This document shows, in pieces, positions 34,699 through 45,293 of a DNA stretch of 64,000 nucleotides (position 1 is its first letter; every line of letters starts with the position of its first letter). Made by a program: the position numbers and the translations under genes. Under the pieces are notes generated by a model. It was not told where the DNA came from, did not search any database, and saw only the letters and a program-made list of their open reading frames with translations. Source of the DNA: Hyphomicrobiaceae bacterium (GTDB lineage Bacteria; Pseudomonadota; Alphaproteobacteria; Rhizobiales; Xanthobacteraceae). Location: positions 1 to 64,000 of the forward strand of contig JAJPJB010000053.1 in the NCBI GenBank assembly GCA_021324465.1, given 5' to 3'.

Positions 34699-35427
34699 CT
34701 AGTTCTCCGGCGCGGCGGCGCGGTCGACCAGCCAGATCAGCTCGCCATCACAGCGGGCGCGAGCCGCCGGAAGTTCCTCGCCGGCAAGGACGCGCGTGAG
34801 AATGTTGCGCTTCTCGGCGCCTTCGACCAAAAACAGCATTTCGCGGCTCGATGCGAGGGCGGGAAAGGTCAGGGTGACGCGCGGCACATAGGGCTCCATG
34901 CCGGCTTTGGCTACGCCGACAACCCAGCGGGCGTTTTCATCGAGGGCCGCGGCGCGCGGGAACAGCGAAGCTGTATGGCCGTCGTTGCCCAAGCCCATCA
35001 GTACAAGATCAAACAGCGGCCGTGCGGGGTCGAGCCGATCGGCGCCGTAAAAGCTTTTCAGGTCACTCTCATAGGCGCGCGCCGCCAGATCGGGGTCGGC
35101 AAGCTCGGTCGGAATAGGATGAAGGTTCTGCCGCGGTGCGGGAACACGATCCAAAAACAGCCCGCGCGCGGCTCCCATATTGCTTAGCGCATCGCTTTGC
35201 GGAACGAAGCGGTCGTCGCCCATGAACCAGTGCAGCCGTGGCCATGGCACCTTGCTTTGCCAGGGTTCTTGCGCCAAGAGGCGATAGAGCCGTTGCGGGC
35301 TTGAGCCGCCGGTGAGACAGACCGCGGCACGATCGCCTTGCGTGACTCGCGCGACCAGTCGCTGTGCCGCCGCCTCGGCCAGCGCCGCGGCATCGGCAAC
35401 GACAATGACATTCGGGCGCGAACTCAT
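34699..35427 (-). CDS. pgl: 6-phosphogluconolactonase
   Basis: The 242-aa enzyme hydrolyses 6-phosphogluconolactone. It has VCLTGGSSPQRLYRLLA, LHWFMGDDRFVP, LHPIPTEL and LMGLGNDGHTASLFP, the family motifs. The ATG at 35427 is the first that gives the standard N-terminus (MSSRPNVIVVADAAAL). It begins 8 bp after zwf ends. Confidence 0.96.
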   Translation of the reverse strand: MSSRPNVIVVADAAALAEAAAQRLVARVTQGDRAAVCLTGGSSPQRLYRLLAQEPWQSKVPWPRLHWFMGDDRFVPQSDALSNMGAARGLFLDRVPAPRQNLHPIPTELADPDLAARAYESDLKSFYGADRLDPARPLFDLVLMGLGNDGHTASLFPRAAALDENARWVVGVAKAGMEPYVPRVTLTFPALASSREMLFLVEGAEKRNILTRVLAGEELPAARARCDGELIWLVDRAAAPEN

Positions 35428-35435
35428 GCAATGAC

Positions 35436-36956
35436 TCACGCAATGGGGCGCCAGTGGTGGCCGTCGCGCGCGAGTAGCTGATCGGCCTCTGCGGGGCCGT
35501 CGCTGCCGGCCCGATAGGCCGCAAGACCCTTGGCGCCCGCATCGCGCCACGCATCAAGAAACGGCTGCACCACCGACCAACCCGCCTCGATACCGTCGGC
35601 GCGCGGAAACAGAATGGCGTCGCCGATCATACAGTCATAGATCAGCGTCTCGTAGCCGGTGCTGGGCGGCGTCTCGAAATAGTCTTCGTAGTTGAAAGTC
35701 ATGCCGACGCCGCCAATGGCGATTGACGGTCCTGGAATCTTGGCGTTGAATTTAAGCCCGATACATTCATTGGGCTGAATGCCGATCACAAGGAAATTCT
35801 CCGCCAGACGTTCAACCGGCGTTTCGCGAAACATGGCGATCGGCGCCTGACGAAATTTGATCGCGACCTCGGTCTGCTTCGCACGCAACGCCTTGCCGGT
35901 GCGCAGATAGAAGGGCACGCCGGCCCAGCGCCAATTGTCGATCAGCAGCCTGAGCGCCACATAGGTTTCGGTGGTGCTCTGCGGATTCACATCCTTGGTC
36001 TTGCGATAGGCTTCGACCGGGCGGTTCTCTACGTAACCGTCTTGATATTGCGCGCGCACCGAATTGCGCAGCGCCTCCGCGTCGTTTTGCAACTGCACGG
36101 CATTGAGCACCTGCGCTTTCTCGGCGCGCACAGCGTCGGCGGCAAAGCGCGACGGCGGCTCCATGGCGATCAGCGACAACAGCTGGAACAAGTGATTGGG
36201 CACCATGTCGCGCAGCGCGCCGGTCGCGTCATAATAGCTGCCGCGGCGGCCGACGGTGAGCGATTCGGCAACCGTGATTTGCACGTGCTCGATATGGTGC
36301 CGATTCCAGATCGGCTCGAACAAGCCGTTGGCGAAGCGCAGCACCAGAATGTTTTGCACGGTTTCCTTGCCGAGATAATGATCGATGCGAAAGATCTGAT
36401 CCTCTTTGAGGATACCAAGGAGCTTCTGATTGAGAGCCCGCGCCGAGGCGAGATCGGTGCCGAACGGTTTCTCGACGACCAGGCGTCGCCATGCGCCGTT
36501 TTGCTCGCGCGCCAGGCCGGATTGACCCAGATGACAGCCGATCGGCGCAAAGCCTGCCGGCGGCGTAGCCAGATAAAACAGGCGATTGCCATTGGTCGAC
36601 CGCTCGCGCTCGATGCAGGCAAGCTCCTGACCAATTTGCGCATAAGTCGATTCATCGTCGGGCTCGCCTTGCACATAACGGACATAGGCGAGCAATTTTT
36701 TGACGACGCGCTCGTCGATGTCGCGCGTGGCGAATTTCGGCAGGCTTTTGGCGAGATCGTCGCGAAACGCCTCGCTCGAAGAGGGACTTCGCGCCACTCC
36801 GATCAAGGCGAATGCATCGGGCAATAATCCGGACGCGGCGAGATTATAAAGCGCAGGCACCAAGAGCCGATGCGTCAGGTCGCCGGACGCACCAAAAATG
36901 ATTAGGCAACAGGGGTCAGCCGGTCGTGCCGAGCTCGCCGCCACTTTGGTCATCAT
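35436..36956 (-). CDS. zwf: Glucose-6-phosphate 1-dehydrogenase
   Basis: The 506-aa enzyme starts the oxidative pentose-phosphate pathway. [20 protein letters not shown] is the dinucleotide-binding start, [19 protein letters not shown] contains the active-site His and Lys, and RYVQGEPDD is typical. ATG at 36956 overlaps the TGA of gnd (ATGATGA), so translation is coupled; a second ATG follows at 36953. Confidence 0.97.
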   Translation of the reverse strand: MMTKVAASSARPADPCCLIIFGASGDLTHRLLVPALYNLAASGLLPDAFALIGVARSPSSSEAFRDDLAKSLPKFATRDIDERVVKKLLAYVRYVQGEPDDESTYAQIGQELACIERERSTNGNRLFYLATPPAGFAPIGCHLGQSGLAREQNGAWRRLVVEKPFGTDLASARALNQKLLGILKEDQIFRIDHYLGKETVQNILVLRFANGLFEPIWNRHHIEHVQITVAESLTVGRRGSYYDATGALRDMVPNHLFQLLSLIAMEPPSRFAADAVRAEKAQVLNAVQLQNDAEALRNSVRAQYQDGYVENRPVEAYRKTKDVNPQSTTETYVALRLLIDNWRWAGVPFYLRTGKALRAKQTEVAIKFRQAPIAMFRETPVERLAENFLVIGIQPNECIGLKFNAKIPGPSIAIGGVGMTFNYEDYFETPPSTGYETLIYDCMIGDAILFPRADGIEAGWSVVQPFLDAWRDAGAKGLAAYRAGSDGPAEADQLLARDGHHWRPIA

Positions 36957-37957
36957 GACGGTTTTGCCTTGTGTCCGGCCCCGGCCCCCGGCTCGCTGTG
37001 CTGACCAAAGCCCTTGCGCATGGCCGACAGAATCTTCTCCGCAAACGTGTGATCACGACGCGAGCGGAACCGGGTAAAAAGCGCCGCCGACAGCACGTCG
37101 GCCGGCACCGCTTCTTCGATCGCCGCCATGATGGTCCAGCGCCCTTCGCCGGAATCCTCGACCACGCCTTCGAAAGCGGACAGCTTTGGATCAGCGGTCA
37201 AGGCGATGGCTGTGAGATCGAGAAGCCAGGAGCTGATGACGCTGCCGCGCCGCCAGACTTCGGCAATATCGGCGAGATCGAGATCGAAGCGCGCTTGCGC
37301 CGGCAGCGTCTCGCTCGACGCGTTCTTCAAAATGTCAAAGCCTTCGGCGAAGGCCTGCATGATGCCGTATTCGATGCCGTTATGGACCATTTTGACAAAA
37401 TGGCCAGCGCCGTTCGGTCCGGCATGGATGTAGCCTAGTTCGGCGCGCGGATCGCGCCCGTCGCGGCCGGGGGTGCGCGGCACGTTGCCAATGCCGGGCG
37501 CCAGCGCCTGAAAGATCGGGTCGAGATGATCGACGATCGCCTTTGTGCCGCCGATCATCATGCAATAGCCGCGCTCCAAGCCCCACACGCCGCCGCTCGT
37601 GCCGACATCGACATAGTGGATGCCGCGTTCGTTCAAGGCTTTGGCGCGGCGAATATCGTCCTTCCAAAATGTATTGCCGCCGTCGATGATAATGTCGCCG
37701 GCCTGCAGTAGTGTGGCGAGTTCCCCGATCACCTCTTCGGTGATCTTGCCGGCGGGCAGCATGACCCAGATTGGCCGCGGCGGCTTAAGCTTTTGCGCAA
37801 GAGCGGCCAGGCCGTCGGCAGGGATGGCGCCAACGCGGCTGACCTCGGCGATGGCGTTGGGAGCGTGATCATAAACGACGACTTCATGGCTGTACCGAAT
37901 GAGGCGGCGCGCAATATTGCCGCCCATCCGTCCCAGACCAATCACGCCGATCTGCAT
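36953..37957 (-). CDS. gnd: 6-phosphogluconate dehydrogenase, short YqeC/GntZ-like type
   Basis: The 334-aa enzyme is shorter than the ~470-aa NADP-dependent form. [19 protein letters not shown] carries the nucleotide-binding GxGxx[34 protein letters not shown] and [22 protein letters not shown] (catalytic Lys) are conserved. This short class is often NAD-preferring. Between tal-pgi (11 bp gap) and zwf (overlapping). Confidence 0.95.
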   Translation of the reverse strand: MQIGVIGLGRMGGNIARRLIRYSHEVVVYDHAPNAIAEVSRVGAIPADGLAALAQKLKPPRPIWVMLPAGKITEEVIGELATLLQAGDIIIDGGNTFWKDDIRRAKALNERGIHYVDVGTSGGVWGLERGYCMMIGGTKAIVDHLDPIFQALAPGIGNVPRTPGRDGRDPRAELGYIHAGPNGAGHFVKMVHNGIEYGIMQAFAEGFDILKNASSETLPAQARFDLDLADIAEVWRRGSVISSWLLDLTAIALTADPKLSAFEGVVEDSGEGRWTIMAAIEEAVPADVLSAALFTRFRSRRDHTFAEKILSAMRKGFGQHSEPGAGAGHKAKPS

Positions 37958-37968
37958 GGAGCGCTCCG

Positions 37969-40815
37969 TCAGGCGATTGCGCGCTGCACTGCCGCTGCAA
38001 GCGCGCCAAGACCGGATTTGAGGTCGCCGTCGAGATGCACGCGCAGTGCCCGCCGCCCGCGTTCGAGCAGGACACTGAAATCCCCGCGGGCTTGCGCCGC
38101 CTTGATCACGCCGAAGCTGGCGCGATGGCCGGGAATGGGCAGATCCTGCGCATCATCGGAGGTGATCTGCAAAAACACGCCGCTGTCCGGCCCGCCCTTA
38201 TAGGCCTGCCCGGTCGAATGCAGAAAGCGTGGCCCGAATTCGAGGCAGGTCGCGACGTGTTGCCGGTCGCGCAACGCGAGGCGCAGCTTCTGCAGAGCTG
38301 CGGTGTTGTTCTCGTCCTGCGCCACATAGGCCAGCATGGCGAAATAATCGCCGTCGCCGATGCGCGAAAAATGCGCCTTGAGCCAGCTTTCGGCGCTGCC
38401 GTCGGCGCCGGCGCTGCGCAAGGCGGCCGCGTTCGCCTCATCGGTGTAAATCTTGATCGATTGCTCCGAACAGACCGGAGTTTCCGGCGGCAAGGCACCG
38501 GCCGTTTCGAAGGCCGCAGTCAGTTCGCGCGTCTTGATCTTGCTTGCCTCGACATCCGGCTGATCGAACGGATTGATGCCGAGCAACGCGCCGGCAATGG
38601 CGGTTGCGATCTCAAAGCGGAAAAACTCCTGGCCGATATTCTCGACCGTATTGAGCGAGATGCGAATGACGGGATGACCTGCCTTCTGCAAGACTCCGAG
38701 CCTGTGCTCATGCTCAGGATCGGCCGTGCCGGCAAGCCGCAAATCGATGAAGACGCGGTCGTCGCCATAGACGACCGGCGTGCCAAGCGGCTCGCGGTCG
38801 ACTGGGATGATGCCTTTACCGTTCTTGCCTGTGGATTCGGCGAACAACTGTTCGAGCCAGGCGCCGAAGCTTGCGATTTCGGGCGAGGCCAAAATGGTGA
38901 CCTTGTCACGGCCCGCTGCGGCTGCGGCGCCCAGGGCGATACCAAGTGCGATGCCCGGATTTTCCGCCGGCGGCACGTCAGGGCCGCACGAGCGTGCCAT
39001 GACGCGAGCCGATTGCAGAAGCGCCGCGATGTCGATGCCGGCAATCGCCGCCGGAACGAGGCCAAACGGCGAGAGCACCGAATAGCGCCCGCCGATGCTC
39101 GGTGCACCATAAAAGGTCTGCCGGAAGTGCTGCTCCCGCGCCCGCTTCTCGAGCGATGAGCCGCGATCGGTAACGGCGATAAAGTGCCGGCCCGCATTGT
39201 CGGCGCCCGCGGTGTCGGTGATGCGCTTGAAGAAATAGTCCGCCAGCACATTGGGCTCGGTCGTGCTGCCGGATTTGCTCGAAACGATGAACAGCGTCCT
39301 GCCGAGATTGATCTTGCTTTCGAGCGCTTTGATCTGCGCCGGAACGGTGGAATCAAGAATCCGCAAGTGCGGCCAGCCGCTGCGCCGGCCGAAGGTCAAG
39401 CCCAAGACTTCGGGGCCGAGGCTCGATCCGCCCATGCCGAGCAGGACCGCGTCGGTGAAGCCTTCGCCTTTGATCTCTTCCGCAAAGGCCGTGAAGCAGC
39501 CGATCTCCTTGTCATCGACCAGATCAAGCCAGCCGAGCCAGCGGTCCTCGTCGGCGTCCGTCCACAGCGATTTGTCGCGCGCCCAGAGCTTTCGGATGTT
39601 GCCGTGCAGGCGCCAGTCTTCGGCAATCGACTCGGTTTGCTTCTTCACGCCGTTGGGCAGCGTGATGTTCTGCGTGTCGATGCGCGCGCCGAGGATATCG
39701 AGGCGCTTCCTGGCGACGGCCGCGAAGAGCTTGTCGGCTGCGTCGGCAAAGAGTTGCACGCCGTCATGAGTCAGTTTCTCCGTGACATCATCGAGCGAGA
39801 TGCCGGCCCGCTCAAGCGCGCCCAGCAGCTGCCGTGCATGCGCCGGCTCCTCCAGGAGGCTGTCGCGCAGCTTGCCGTGATCGCGAAAGGCGTCCATCGT
39901 CTGCAACGGCATGGTGCTGACCGTGTCCGGCCCGATCAGTTCCTCGACATAGAGCACGTCGCTATAGGCTTTGTTCTTGGTGCCGGTCGAAGCCCACAGC
40001 AGCCGCTGCACCTTGGCGCCATGCTGCCTGAGCGCATCCCAGCGGGCGCCGGCGAACAGACGCAAATAGCGTTGATAGGCGAGCTTGGCATTGGCGATGG
40101 CAACCTTGCCTTTGAGCGCCTCGAGCCGCGCCTTCTCATCGGGGTCGTTGACGCGGGCAATTTTCTCGTCGAGCAATTTGTCGACCGCTGTATCAATGCG
40201 ACTCACAAAGAAGCTTGCGACGCTGGCGATTTTCGAGATGTCGCCGCCCTTGGCGGCAAGCGCCTCGAGACCGGAGAGGTAGGCTTCGACGACTTGTTCA
40301 TAGACCTGCTGCGCGAACAACAGCGTGATGTTGACGTTGATGCCGTCGGCGGTGAGGTCGTGGATAGCCGGCAGGCCTTCGGGCGTGGCCGGCACCTTGA
40401 CCATGAGATTCCGGCGATCGATCTTCCGCCACAGCCGCTTCGCCTCCGCAATGGTGCCCGCGGTGTCCTTCGCCAGATAGGGCGATACTTCGATGCTGAC
40501 AAAGCCGTCGGCGCCGTGCGTGGCGTCGAACACCGGCCGCAGCACGTCGGTCGCCTGCTGAATATCCTCGACCGCCAGTTGCTCGAAAATTTCGCCGGCC
40601 GAAAAGTCGCGCGTGTTTAGAATTTTGACGATGTCTTCGTCGTATTCGTCGGTGTGGCCAATCGCATGTTCGAAGATAGACGGGTTCGAGGTGACACCAT
40701 GCAGCCCGTCCTCATCGACCAGTCTTTTCAGTCCGCCGTTTCTGGTGAAACCGCGCGACAGAAAATCGAGCCAGACCGTCTGACCATGATCCTGCAGCTC
40801 TTTCAAGGCATTCAT
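37969..40815 (-). CDS. tal-pgi: Bifunctional transaldolase/glucose-6-phosphate isomerase fusion
   Basis: The 948-aa protein joins two enzymes. Residues ~1-365 are transaldolase ([25 protein letters not shown] with Schiff-base Lys140). Residues ~380-935 are phosphoglucose isomerase ([54 protein letters not shown]). Such Tal-Pgi fusions are known in several bacteria. Its ATG overlaps the transketolase stop (ATGA). Confidence 0.96.
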   Translation of the reverse strand: MNALKELQDHGQTVWLDFLSRGFTRNGGLKRLVDEDGLHGVTSNPSIFEHAIGHTDEYDEDIVKILNTRDFSAGEIFEQLAVEDIQQATDVLRPVFDATHGADGFVSIEVSPYLAKDTAGTIAEAKRLWRKIDRRNLMVKVPATPEGLPAIHDLTADGINVNITLLFAQQVYEQVVEAYLSGLEALAAKGGDISKIASVASFFVSRIDTAVDKLLDEKIARVNDPDEKARLEALKGKVAIANAKLAYQRYLRLFAGARWDALRQHGAKVQRLLWASTGTKNKAYSDVLYVEELIGPDTVSTMPLQTMDAFRDHGKLRDSLLEEPAHARQLLGALERAGISLDDVTEKLTHDGVQLFADAADKLFAAVARKRLDILGARIDTQNITLPNGVKKQTESIAEDWRLHGNIRKLWARDKSLWTDADEDRWLGWLDLVDDKEIGCFTAFAEEIKGEGFTDAVLLGMGGSSLGPEVLGLTFGRRSGWPHLRILDSTVPAQIKALESKINLGRTLFIVSSKSGSTTEPNVLADYFFKRITDTAGADNAGRHFIAVTDRGSSLEKRAREQHFRQTFYGAPSIGGRYSVLSPFGLVPAAIAGIDIAALLQSARVMARSCGPDVPPAENPGIALGIALGAAAAAGRDKVTILASPEIASFGAWLEQLFAESTGKNGKGIIPVDREPLGTPVVYGDDRVFIDLRLAGTADPEHEHRLGVLQKAGHPVIRISLNTVENIGQEFFRFEIATAIAGALLGINPFDQPDVEASKIKTRELTAAFETAGALPPETPVCSEQSIKIYTDEANAAALRSAGADGSAESWLKAHFSRIGDGDYFAMLAYVAQDENNTAALQKLRLALRDRQHVATCLEFGPRFLHSTGQAYKGGPDSGVFLQITSDDAQDLPIPGHRASFGVIKAAQARGDFSVLLERGRRALRVHLDGDLKSGLGALAAAVQRAIA

Positions 40816-42947
40816 TGGCTATTCCTTGCAATCCGCTGTTTTGCAGTCCGTGCCAATTCAATTTGAGCTTTCGCAGCTTGCAGCACTCTATCCGAAGTGA
40901 ATCCAAATTTCTTCATTAAGCCGGTGCCGGGCGCCGAGCCGCCAAACCTGTGCATGCCGATGATCGCTCCGCTCGGCCCGGCATAGCGCTCCCAGCCGAT
41001 GACGGCGGCAGCCTCGACGGTGACACGCGCGGTGATGTGTGGCGGCAGCACCTCGCGGCGGTAGCTCTCGTCCTGACGCTCGAACAATTCCCAGCTCGGC
41101 ATGCTGACCACGCGCGCACCAATGCCTTCCGACTTGAGCTTTTCATAAGCCTCGACGCAAAGCTGCACCTCGCTGCCGCTGGCAATGAGAATGACTTGCG
41201 GCTCTGCTTGCTCGGCATCCGCCATCACATAGGCGCCACGGGCGAGACCGGCCGCCGGCGCATAACGGGCTCGGTCGAACGTGGGGAGCTTTTGCCGGCT
41301 CAAGATCAGGCACGCCGGCTCGGTTTTGAGCTGAACAATGACCTTGTAGGCTTCGGTGACTTCGTTCGCGTCGGCGGGGCGCAGCACGATCATATTGGGG
41401 ATGGCGCGCAACGCAGCCAATTGTTCGATCGCCTGATGGGTCGGGCCATCCTCGCCCAGGCCGATCGAGTCATGGGTGAAAATATAAAAAACCGGCAGCT
41501 CCATCAGCGCGGCGAGCCGCATTGACGGGCGCATGTAATCGCTGAAGATCAGAAACGTGGCGCCGAAGGCGCGCAGCTTCGAGGCGACGAGGCCATTGAC
41601 GATTGCGCCCATTGCGTGCTCGCGGACGCCGAAATGCATGATCCGCCCGCCGGGATTGTCGGCGCTCAGCGCGCTCGCATTGTCAAATGCAGTCTTGGTG
41701 GAGGGCGCGAGATCGCCCGCGCCGCCAATGAGCCACGGAATGTTCTTGGCAACCTGATTGAGAACCTTGCCGGACGCTTCGCGTGTTGCCAGACCCTTGG
41801 GATCGGCGGGAAATGTCGGCAGACCGGCGTCCCAGTCCTCCGGCAGGGCGCCGGCCAGCAGCGTGTCGATCTCGCGGCCGCTCTGCGGATGTTCGCTTTT
41901 AAAGCGCGCGAATGACTTCACCCATTGCTCGCGCGCTGCGCCGCCGCGCCGCCCGATGCCGTCGCGAAAACAGTCATAGACGCCGTCGGGCACCAGGAAC
42001 TGCGCGTCCTCGGGCCAGCCGTAAAATCGCTTGGCAAGCCGTACTTCGTCTTCGCCGAGCGCGTCACTATGCGCCGCGGCAGTGTTCTGTTTGTGTGGCG
42101 CGCCATAGCCGATAATGCTGTCGACGATGATCAGTGTGGGCCTGTCCTTGGTATTCAGAAACGCTTTCAAGGCCTCGCTGACGGCGGCGCGATCATTGGC
42201 GTCGCGCACGTGCAGAACGTTCCAGCGGTAGCCCTTAAACCGCGTCTCGACATCCTCGCTGAAAGCGAGATCGGTGTGCCCTTCGATGGTCACCGTGTTA
42301 TTGTCGTAGATCCAGCAGAGATTGGCGAGCGCGAGATGTCCGGCAAGCGAAGCGGCCTCGCTGCCAACGCCTTCCATCAGATCGCCGTCGCTGCACATCG
42401 TGTAGACATTGAAATCAAAGATCCTGAAATCGGCGCGGTTGTAGCGCGCGGCAAGCCAACGCGACGCGATTGCCATGCCGACGCTGTTGCCGCAGCCCTG
42501 GCCCAGCGGCCCGGTGGTGGTTTCGACGCCCGTCGTGCGCTCGCATTCGGGATGGCCCGGCGTCATGCTGTCGAGCTGACGAAAGTTTTTGATGTCGTCG
42601 AGACTGATCGACGGCGTCTCCGTCACATGCCCGCCCTCGGCGCGACGCACTCCGGCAAGATGCAACAGGGCGTAAAGCAGCATCGAGGCGTGGCCGTTCG
42701 ACAGCACGAAACGGTCGCGATTGGGCCACAGCGGATCGCGCGGGTCGTAGCGCAGAAAGTCCTGCCACAACGTGTAGGCAACCGGCGCCAGCGCCATCGG
42801 CGCCCCGGCGTGACCGGAATTCGCCTTCTGGACCGCGTCCATCGCCAGCGTGCGAATCGTATCGACACAGACTTTGGCGATGTCCTGACCGGGCTCGACG
42901 GCGAGAGCGGTTGAACGCCGGGGCGTGGAGGCAGCTTGACTTGTCAT
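40812..42947 (-). CDS. tkt: Transketolase
   Basis: The 711-aa thiamine-diphosphate enzyme has NSGHAGAPMALAPVAYTLWQ, RDRFVLSNGHASMLLYALLH, SVGMAIASRWLAARY and THDSIGLGEDGPTHQAIEQL. It begins at the ATG at 42947; an ATG three codons upstream is also in frame. The promoter is probably in the ~190-bp gap to the TetR gene. It is the first gene of the operon. Confidence 0.96.
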   Translation of the reverse strand: MTSQAASTPRRSTALAVEPGQDIAKVCVDTIRTLAMDAVQKANSGHAGAPMALAPVAYTLWQDFLRYDPRDPLWPNRDRFVLSNGHASMLLYALLHLAGVRRAEGGHVTETPSISLDDIKNFRQLDSMTPGHPECERTTGVETTTGPLGQGCGNSVGMAIASRWLAARYNRADFRIFDFNVYTMCSDGDLMEGVGSEAASLAGHLALANLCWIYDNNTVTIEGHTDLAFSEDVETRFKGYRWNVLHVRDANDRAAVSEALKAFLNTKDRPTLIIVDSIIGYGAPHKQNTAAAHSDALGEDEVRLAKRFYGWPEDAQFLVPDGVYDCFRDGIGRRGGAAREQWVKSFARFKSEHPQSGREIDTLLAGALPEDWDAGLPTFPADPKGLATREASGKVLNQVAKNIPWLIGGAGDLAPSTKTAFDNASALSADNPGGRIMHFGVREHAMGAIVNGLVASKLRAFGATFLIFSDYMRPSMRLAALMELPVFYIFTHDSIGLGEDGPTHQAIEQLAALRAIPNMIVLRPADANEVTEAYKVIVQLKTEPACLILSRQKLPTFDRARYAPAAGLARGAYVMADAEQAEPQVILIASGSEVQLCVEAYEKLKSEGIGARVVSMPSWELFERQDESYRREVLPPHITARVTVEAAAVIGWERYAGPSGAIIGMHRFGGSAPGTGLMKKFGFTSDRVLQAAKAQIELARTAKQRIARNSQ

Positions 42948-43137
42948 AGTCCGCATCTCTCACGGTGCTCGTGCGCGAAATGCCCCCGATCTGACCAGAA
43001 CGGCTCAGAGCCAAGCCTGGTTCCATGCCGTGTTATGCGTCGGCGACGGGCACAAATTTCGCGCCAGGGCAGGGAGGATGGATGCGAGCGGCGCTGCCAA
43101 TTTTTCTGCTGCGCCGGAGCTGAACAGCGTTCTGAAA

Positions 43138-43785
43138 CTAGCGCGGAGGCGCGCGATAAGCGCGCAGGAAATTGCGCACCGCGACGTCGACGACGTGCCT
43201 TATCGCTTCCGGTTTCGGGGTGCCGCGGAAATTAAACAGCACCGGCATGAACAGCGTCGATTTGCATGCATCCAAGAACATTGCCGCCGCGAGCTCGTAA
43301 TCGTCGACCGACAGAATCCCAGCTTCGGACTGGGCTTTGAGATAGTCCGCAAGCCGCGCGATCCCCACCGCGGGTCCGGTCTCGTAGAACACCCGGCCAA
43401 TTTCCGGCATGCGGTCGGCGATGGCGATGACTGTGCGCAACGCCGAGGCCTTCTCGGCTGCGCACAGGAACTCGAGATAAGCCACGCCGAGCCGCGTCAG
43501 CACGGCCTCGACGTCATGGTCGGTGTGATCGAGGCTGAAGGCGCCCTCGGCATGGACCCGGCATTCCTCGTGCACGATGGCCTGAAAGAGCTGCTCCTTG
43601 TTCTCGAAATAGACGTAGAGCGTGCCCTTGGATACACCGGCGGCCTTGGCGATATCGCTCATGCTGGCGGCATCAAAGCCGCGCGCCAGGAAGATTTCCC
43701 GCGCGCCCTGGACGATCTGCCGCCGCTTGGCGTTATCATCACCGGGGGACGAGGTAGCGGTTTTGAGCTGGGCCTCGGCGTTCAT
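43138..43785 (-). CDS. TetR-family repressor
   Basis: The 215-aa regulator has a helix-turn-helix in REIFLARGFDAASMSDIAKA and GVSKGTLYVYFENKEQLFQA. The C-terminal ligand domain has FLDACKSTLFMPVLFNF-like segments. Two perfect palindromes lie 75-150 bp upstream of its start and upstream of the efflux genes, consistent with autoregulation and control of the neighbouring pump. The inducer is unknown. Confidence 0.94.
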   Translation of the reverse strand: MNAEAQLKTATSSPGDDNAKRRQIVQGAREIFLARGFDAASMSDIAKAAGVSKGTLYVYFENKEQLFQAIVHEECRVHAEGAFSLDHTDHDVEAVLTRLGVAYLEFLCAAEKASALRTVIAIADRMPEIGRVFYETGPAVGIARLADYLKAQSEAGILSVDDYELAAAMFLDACKSTLFMPVLFNFRGTPKPEAIRHVVDVAVRNFLRAYRAPPR

Positions 43786-43860
43786 GTCCCGACTCCTTTG
43801 CGGCGCGTATCAAGATTTACTAGTGCCTGCAATTTCTTAGCGGAAGAGTCTCAATTTTAA

Positions 43861-43881
43861 TTGACCGAACGGTTCGGTCAT
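43861..43881. promoter_or_regulatory. TetR operator 1
   Basis: TGACCGAACGGTTCGGTCA at 43862-43880 is a perfect 19-bp palindrome around one central base, with the extended form TTGACCGAAC...GTTCGGTCAT. It resembles many TetR operators with CCGAACGG cores. The second copy is 51 bp downstream centre to centre, close to five helical turns. Confidence 0.85.
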
Positions 43882-43882
43882 A

Positions 43883-43911
43883 TTGACTCCCCATTTCCTC
43901 CCCTATATAGC
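43883..43911 (+). promoter_or_regulatory. Promoter of the efflux operon
   Basis: TTGACT (43883-43888) and TATAGC (43906-43911) are separated by 17 bp, with a TATATA also within. The promoter is sandwiched between the two operators, so bound repressor would block both sides. Confidence 0.6.
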
Positions 43912-43932
43912 TTGACCGAACGGTTCGGTCAA
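43912..43932. promoter_or_regulatory. TetR operator 2
   Basis: TTGACCGAACGG...CGGTCAA is a perfect 21-bp palindrome, identical to operator 1 over the core and extended by one base pair on each side. Confidence 0.85.
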
Positions 43933-44003
43933 TCACCGCGTGGTCAAACACCGCGTCCGACCGGACCGCGATTTTGCAAACGTCTTGGATGTGGGAACGC
44001 GTC

Positions 44004-45278
44004 ATGTACCGCCAGCAAAACGACGACCAGACCGAGGCACACCTTCCGAAGCCGCCTGCACCAGCAGCCCTCGAAGGCCATAGCACGCGCGCGCTCGTTC
44101 CAACGAAGCCCCTCGAGCGTGAGGCGCCCGGAGCCGGGCAAGCCGCCCGTAGCAGAATCTCCTTCCACCTTGCTCTCAATCGACGGACCTTGATCGCGTC
44201 GGCGGCGGCGATCGCGATCCTGACCGGCGGCGGGGTGGGCGCGCATTGGTGGATCGATGCCCGTTACATCGTGTCGACCGACGACGCCTATGTCGGCGCG
44301 CACAACACCACATTGGCCTCAAAAGTTTCCGGCTACGTCGCGAGCGTTCCCGTTCACGACAATGCGGCGATCCATGCCGGCGACGTTATCGCCACGATCG
44401 ATGACGGCGACTATCAGCTCGCGGTCGACGCCGCGCGCGACAAGGTTGCTACCCAGCGGGCGACGGTCGATCGCATTGGCCGCCAGGTCCTCGCGCAGCA
44501 GGCCAATGTCGATCAGGCCAAGGCGCAAATGGTCTCGGCGCAGGCCGAAGCCAAGAAGACGCAGCTCGAATACGAGCGGCAGCAGGCGCTCGCGGTGCAG
44601 AAATTCGCAAGCCAGCAGACGCTCGAACAGGCGATCGCCAACCGCGACCAGGCGGCCGCTTCCGTTAAGAGCGCGCAGGCCGTCATCGATGCCGCGGCCG
44701 CCAATCTCGATGTGCTCAAGGCGCAGCAACTGGAAGCCTCGCGCACGCTCGACGAATTGCAGACTGCGCTCGCGAAGGCCGAGCGTGATCTGTCGTTCAC
44801 GGTGATCCGCGCGCCGGTCGACGGCGTGTTCAGCAATCGGGCGGTGCAGACCGGCGATTATGTGCAGACAGGTCAGCGCGTCGCGACGCTGGTGCCGCTC
44901 AATGAGGTCTATATAGACGCGAATTTCAAGGAGACGCAGCTGGCGCGCATTCGACCCGGTCAGCCGGTGTCGATCAGCGTCGATGCGCTGCCCGAACATG
45001 CGATCACCGGGCGCGTCGCCTCGCTCGCGCCGGCTTCGGGCTCGGTGTTCTCGCTGCTGCCGCCGGACAATGCCACCGGCAACTTCACCAAGATCGTGCA
45101 GCGCCTGCCGGTGCGCATCGAGGTGCCGGCAGGCGTCGCGGCGCAGCGCGTGCTGCGGCCCGGCATGTCGGTGGTGGTCAGCGTCAACACCAAGCCGGGA
45201 CAGGTGTCGCAGGCTGGTCTGACCTCGACGGCTCAGGCGGCCGATCCCGGTCCCAATCTGCAATCTGATCTGCAGTAG
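44004..45278 (+). CDS. HlyD/EmrA-type membrane fusion protein
   Basis: The 424-aa protein has a Pro-rich cytoplasmic start and one transmembrane helix at ~62-80. A biotinyl-lipoyl-like part follows (TTLASKVSGYVASVPVHDN), then a long coiled coil rich in Ala, Gln and Lys, then DLSFTVIRAPVDGVFSNRAV and VYIDANFKETQL, as in EmrA. It bridges the inner-membrane pump to the outer membrane. Start at 44004 is chosen; an ATG at 43986 is in frame. EmrB-type gene follows 15 bp later. Confidence 0.93.
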   Translation: MYRQQNDDQTEAHLPKPPAPAALEGHSTRALVPTKPLEREAPGAGQAARSRISFHLALNRRTLIASAAAIAILTGGGVGAHWWIDARYIVSTDDAYVGAHNTTLASKVSGYVASVPVHDNAAIHAGDVIATIDDGDYQLAVDAARDKVATQRATVDRIGRQVLAQQANVDQAKAQMVSAQAEAKKTQLEYERQQALAVQKFASQQTLEQAIANRDQAAASVKSAQAVIDAAAANLDVLKAQQLEASRTLDELQTALAKAERDLSFTVIRAPVDGVFSNRAVQTGDYVQTGQRVATLVPLNEVYIDANFKETQLARIRPGQPVSISVDALPEHAITGRVASLAPASGSVFSLLPPDNATGNFTKIVQRLPVRIEVPAGVAAQRVLRPGMSVVVSVNTKPGQVSQAGLTSTAQAADPGPNLQSDLQ

Positions 45279-45293
45279 CAGCGAGGGCGTGTC

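Noticed and set aside
39184-40620. 478-aa open frame on the plus strand
   Set aside because: Antisense to the transaldolase/isomerase fusion, which has clear catalytic motifs.
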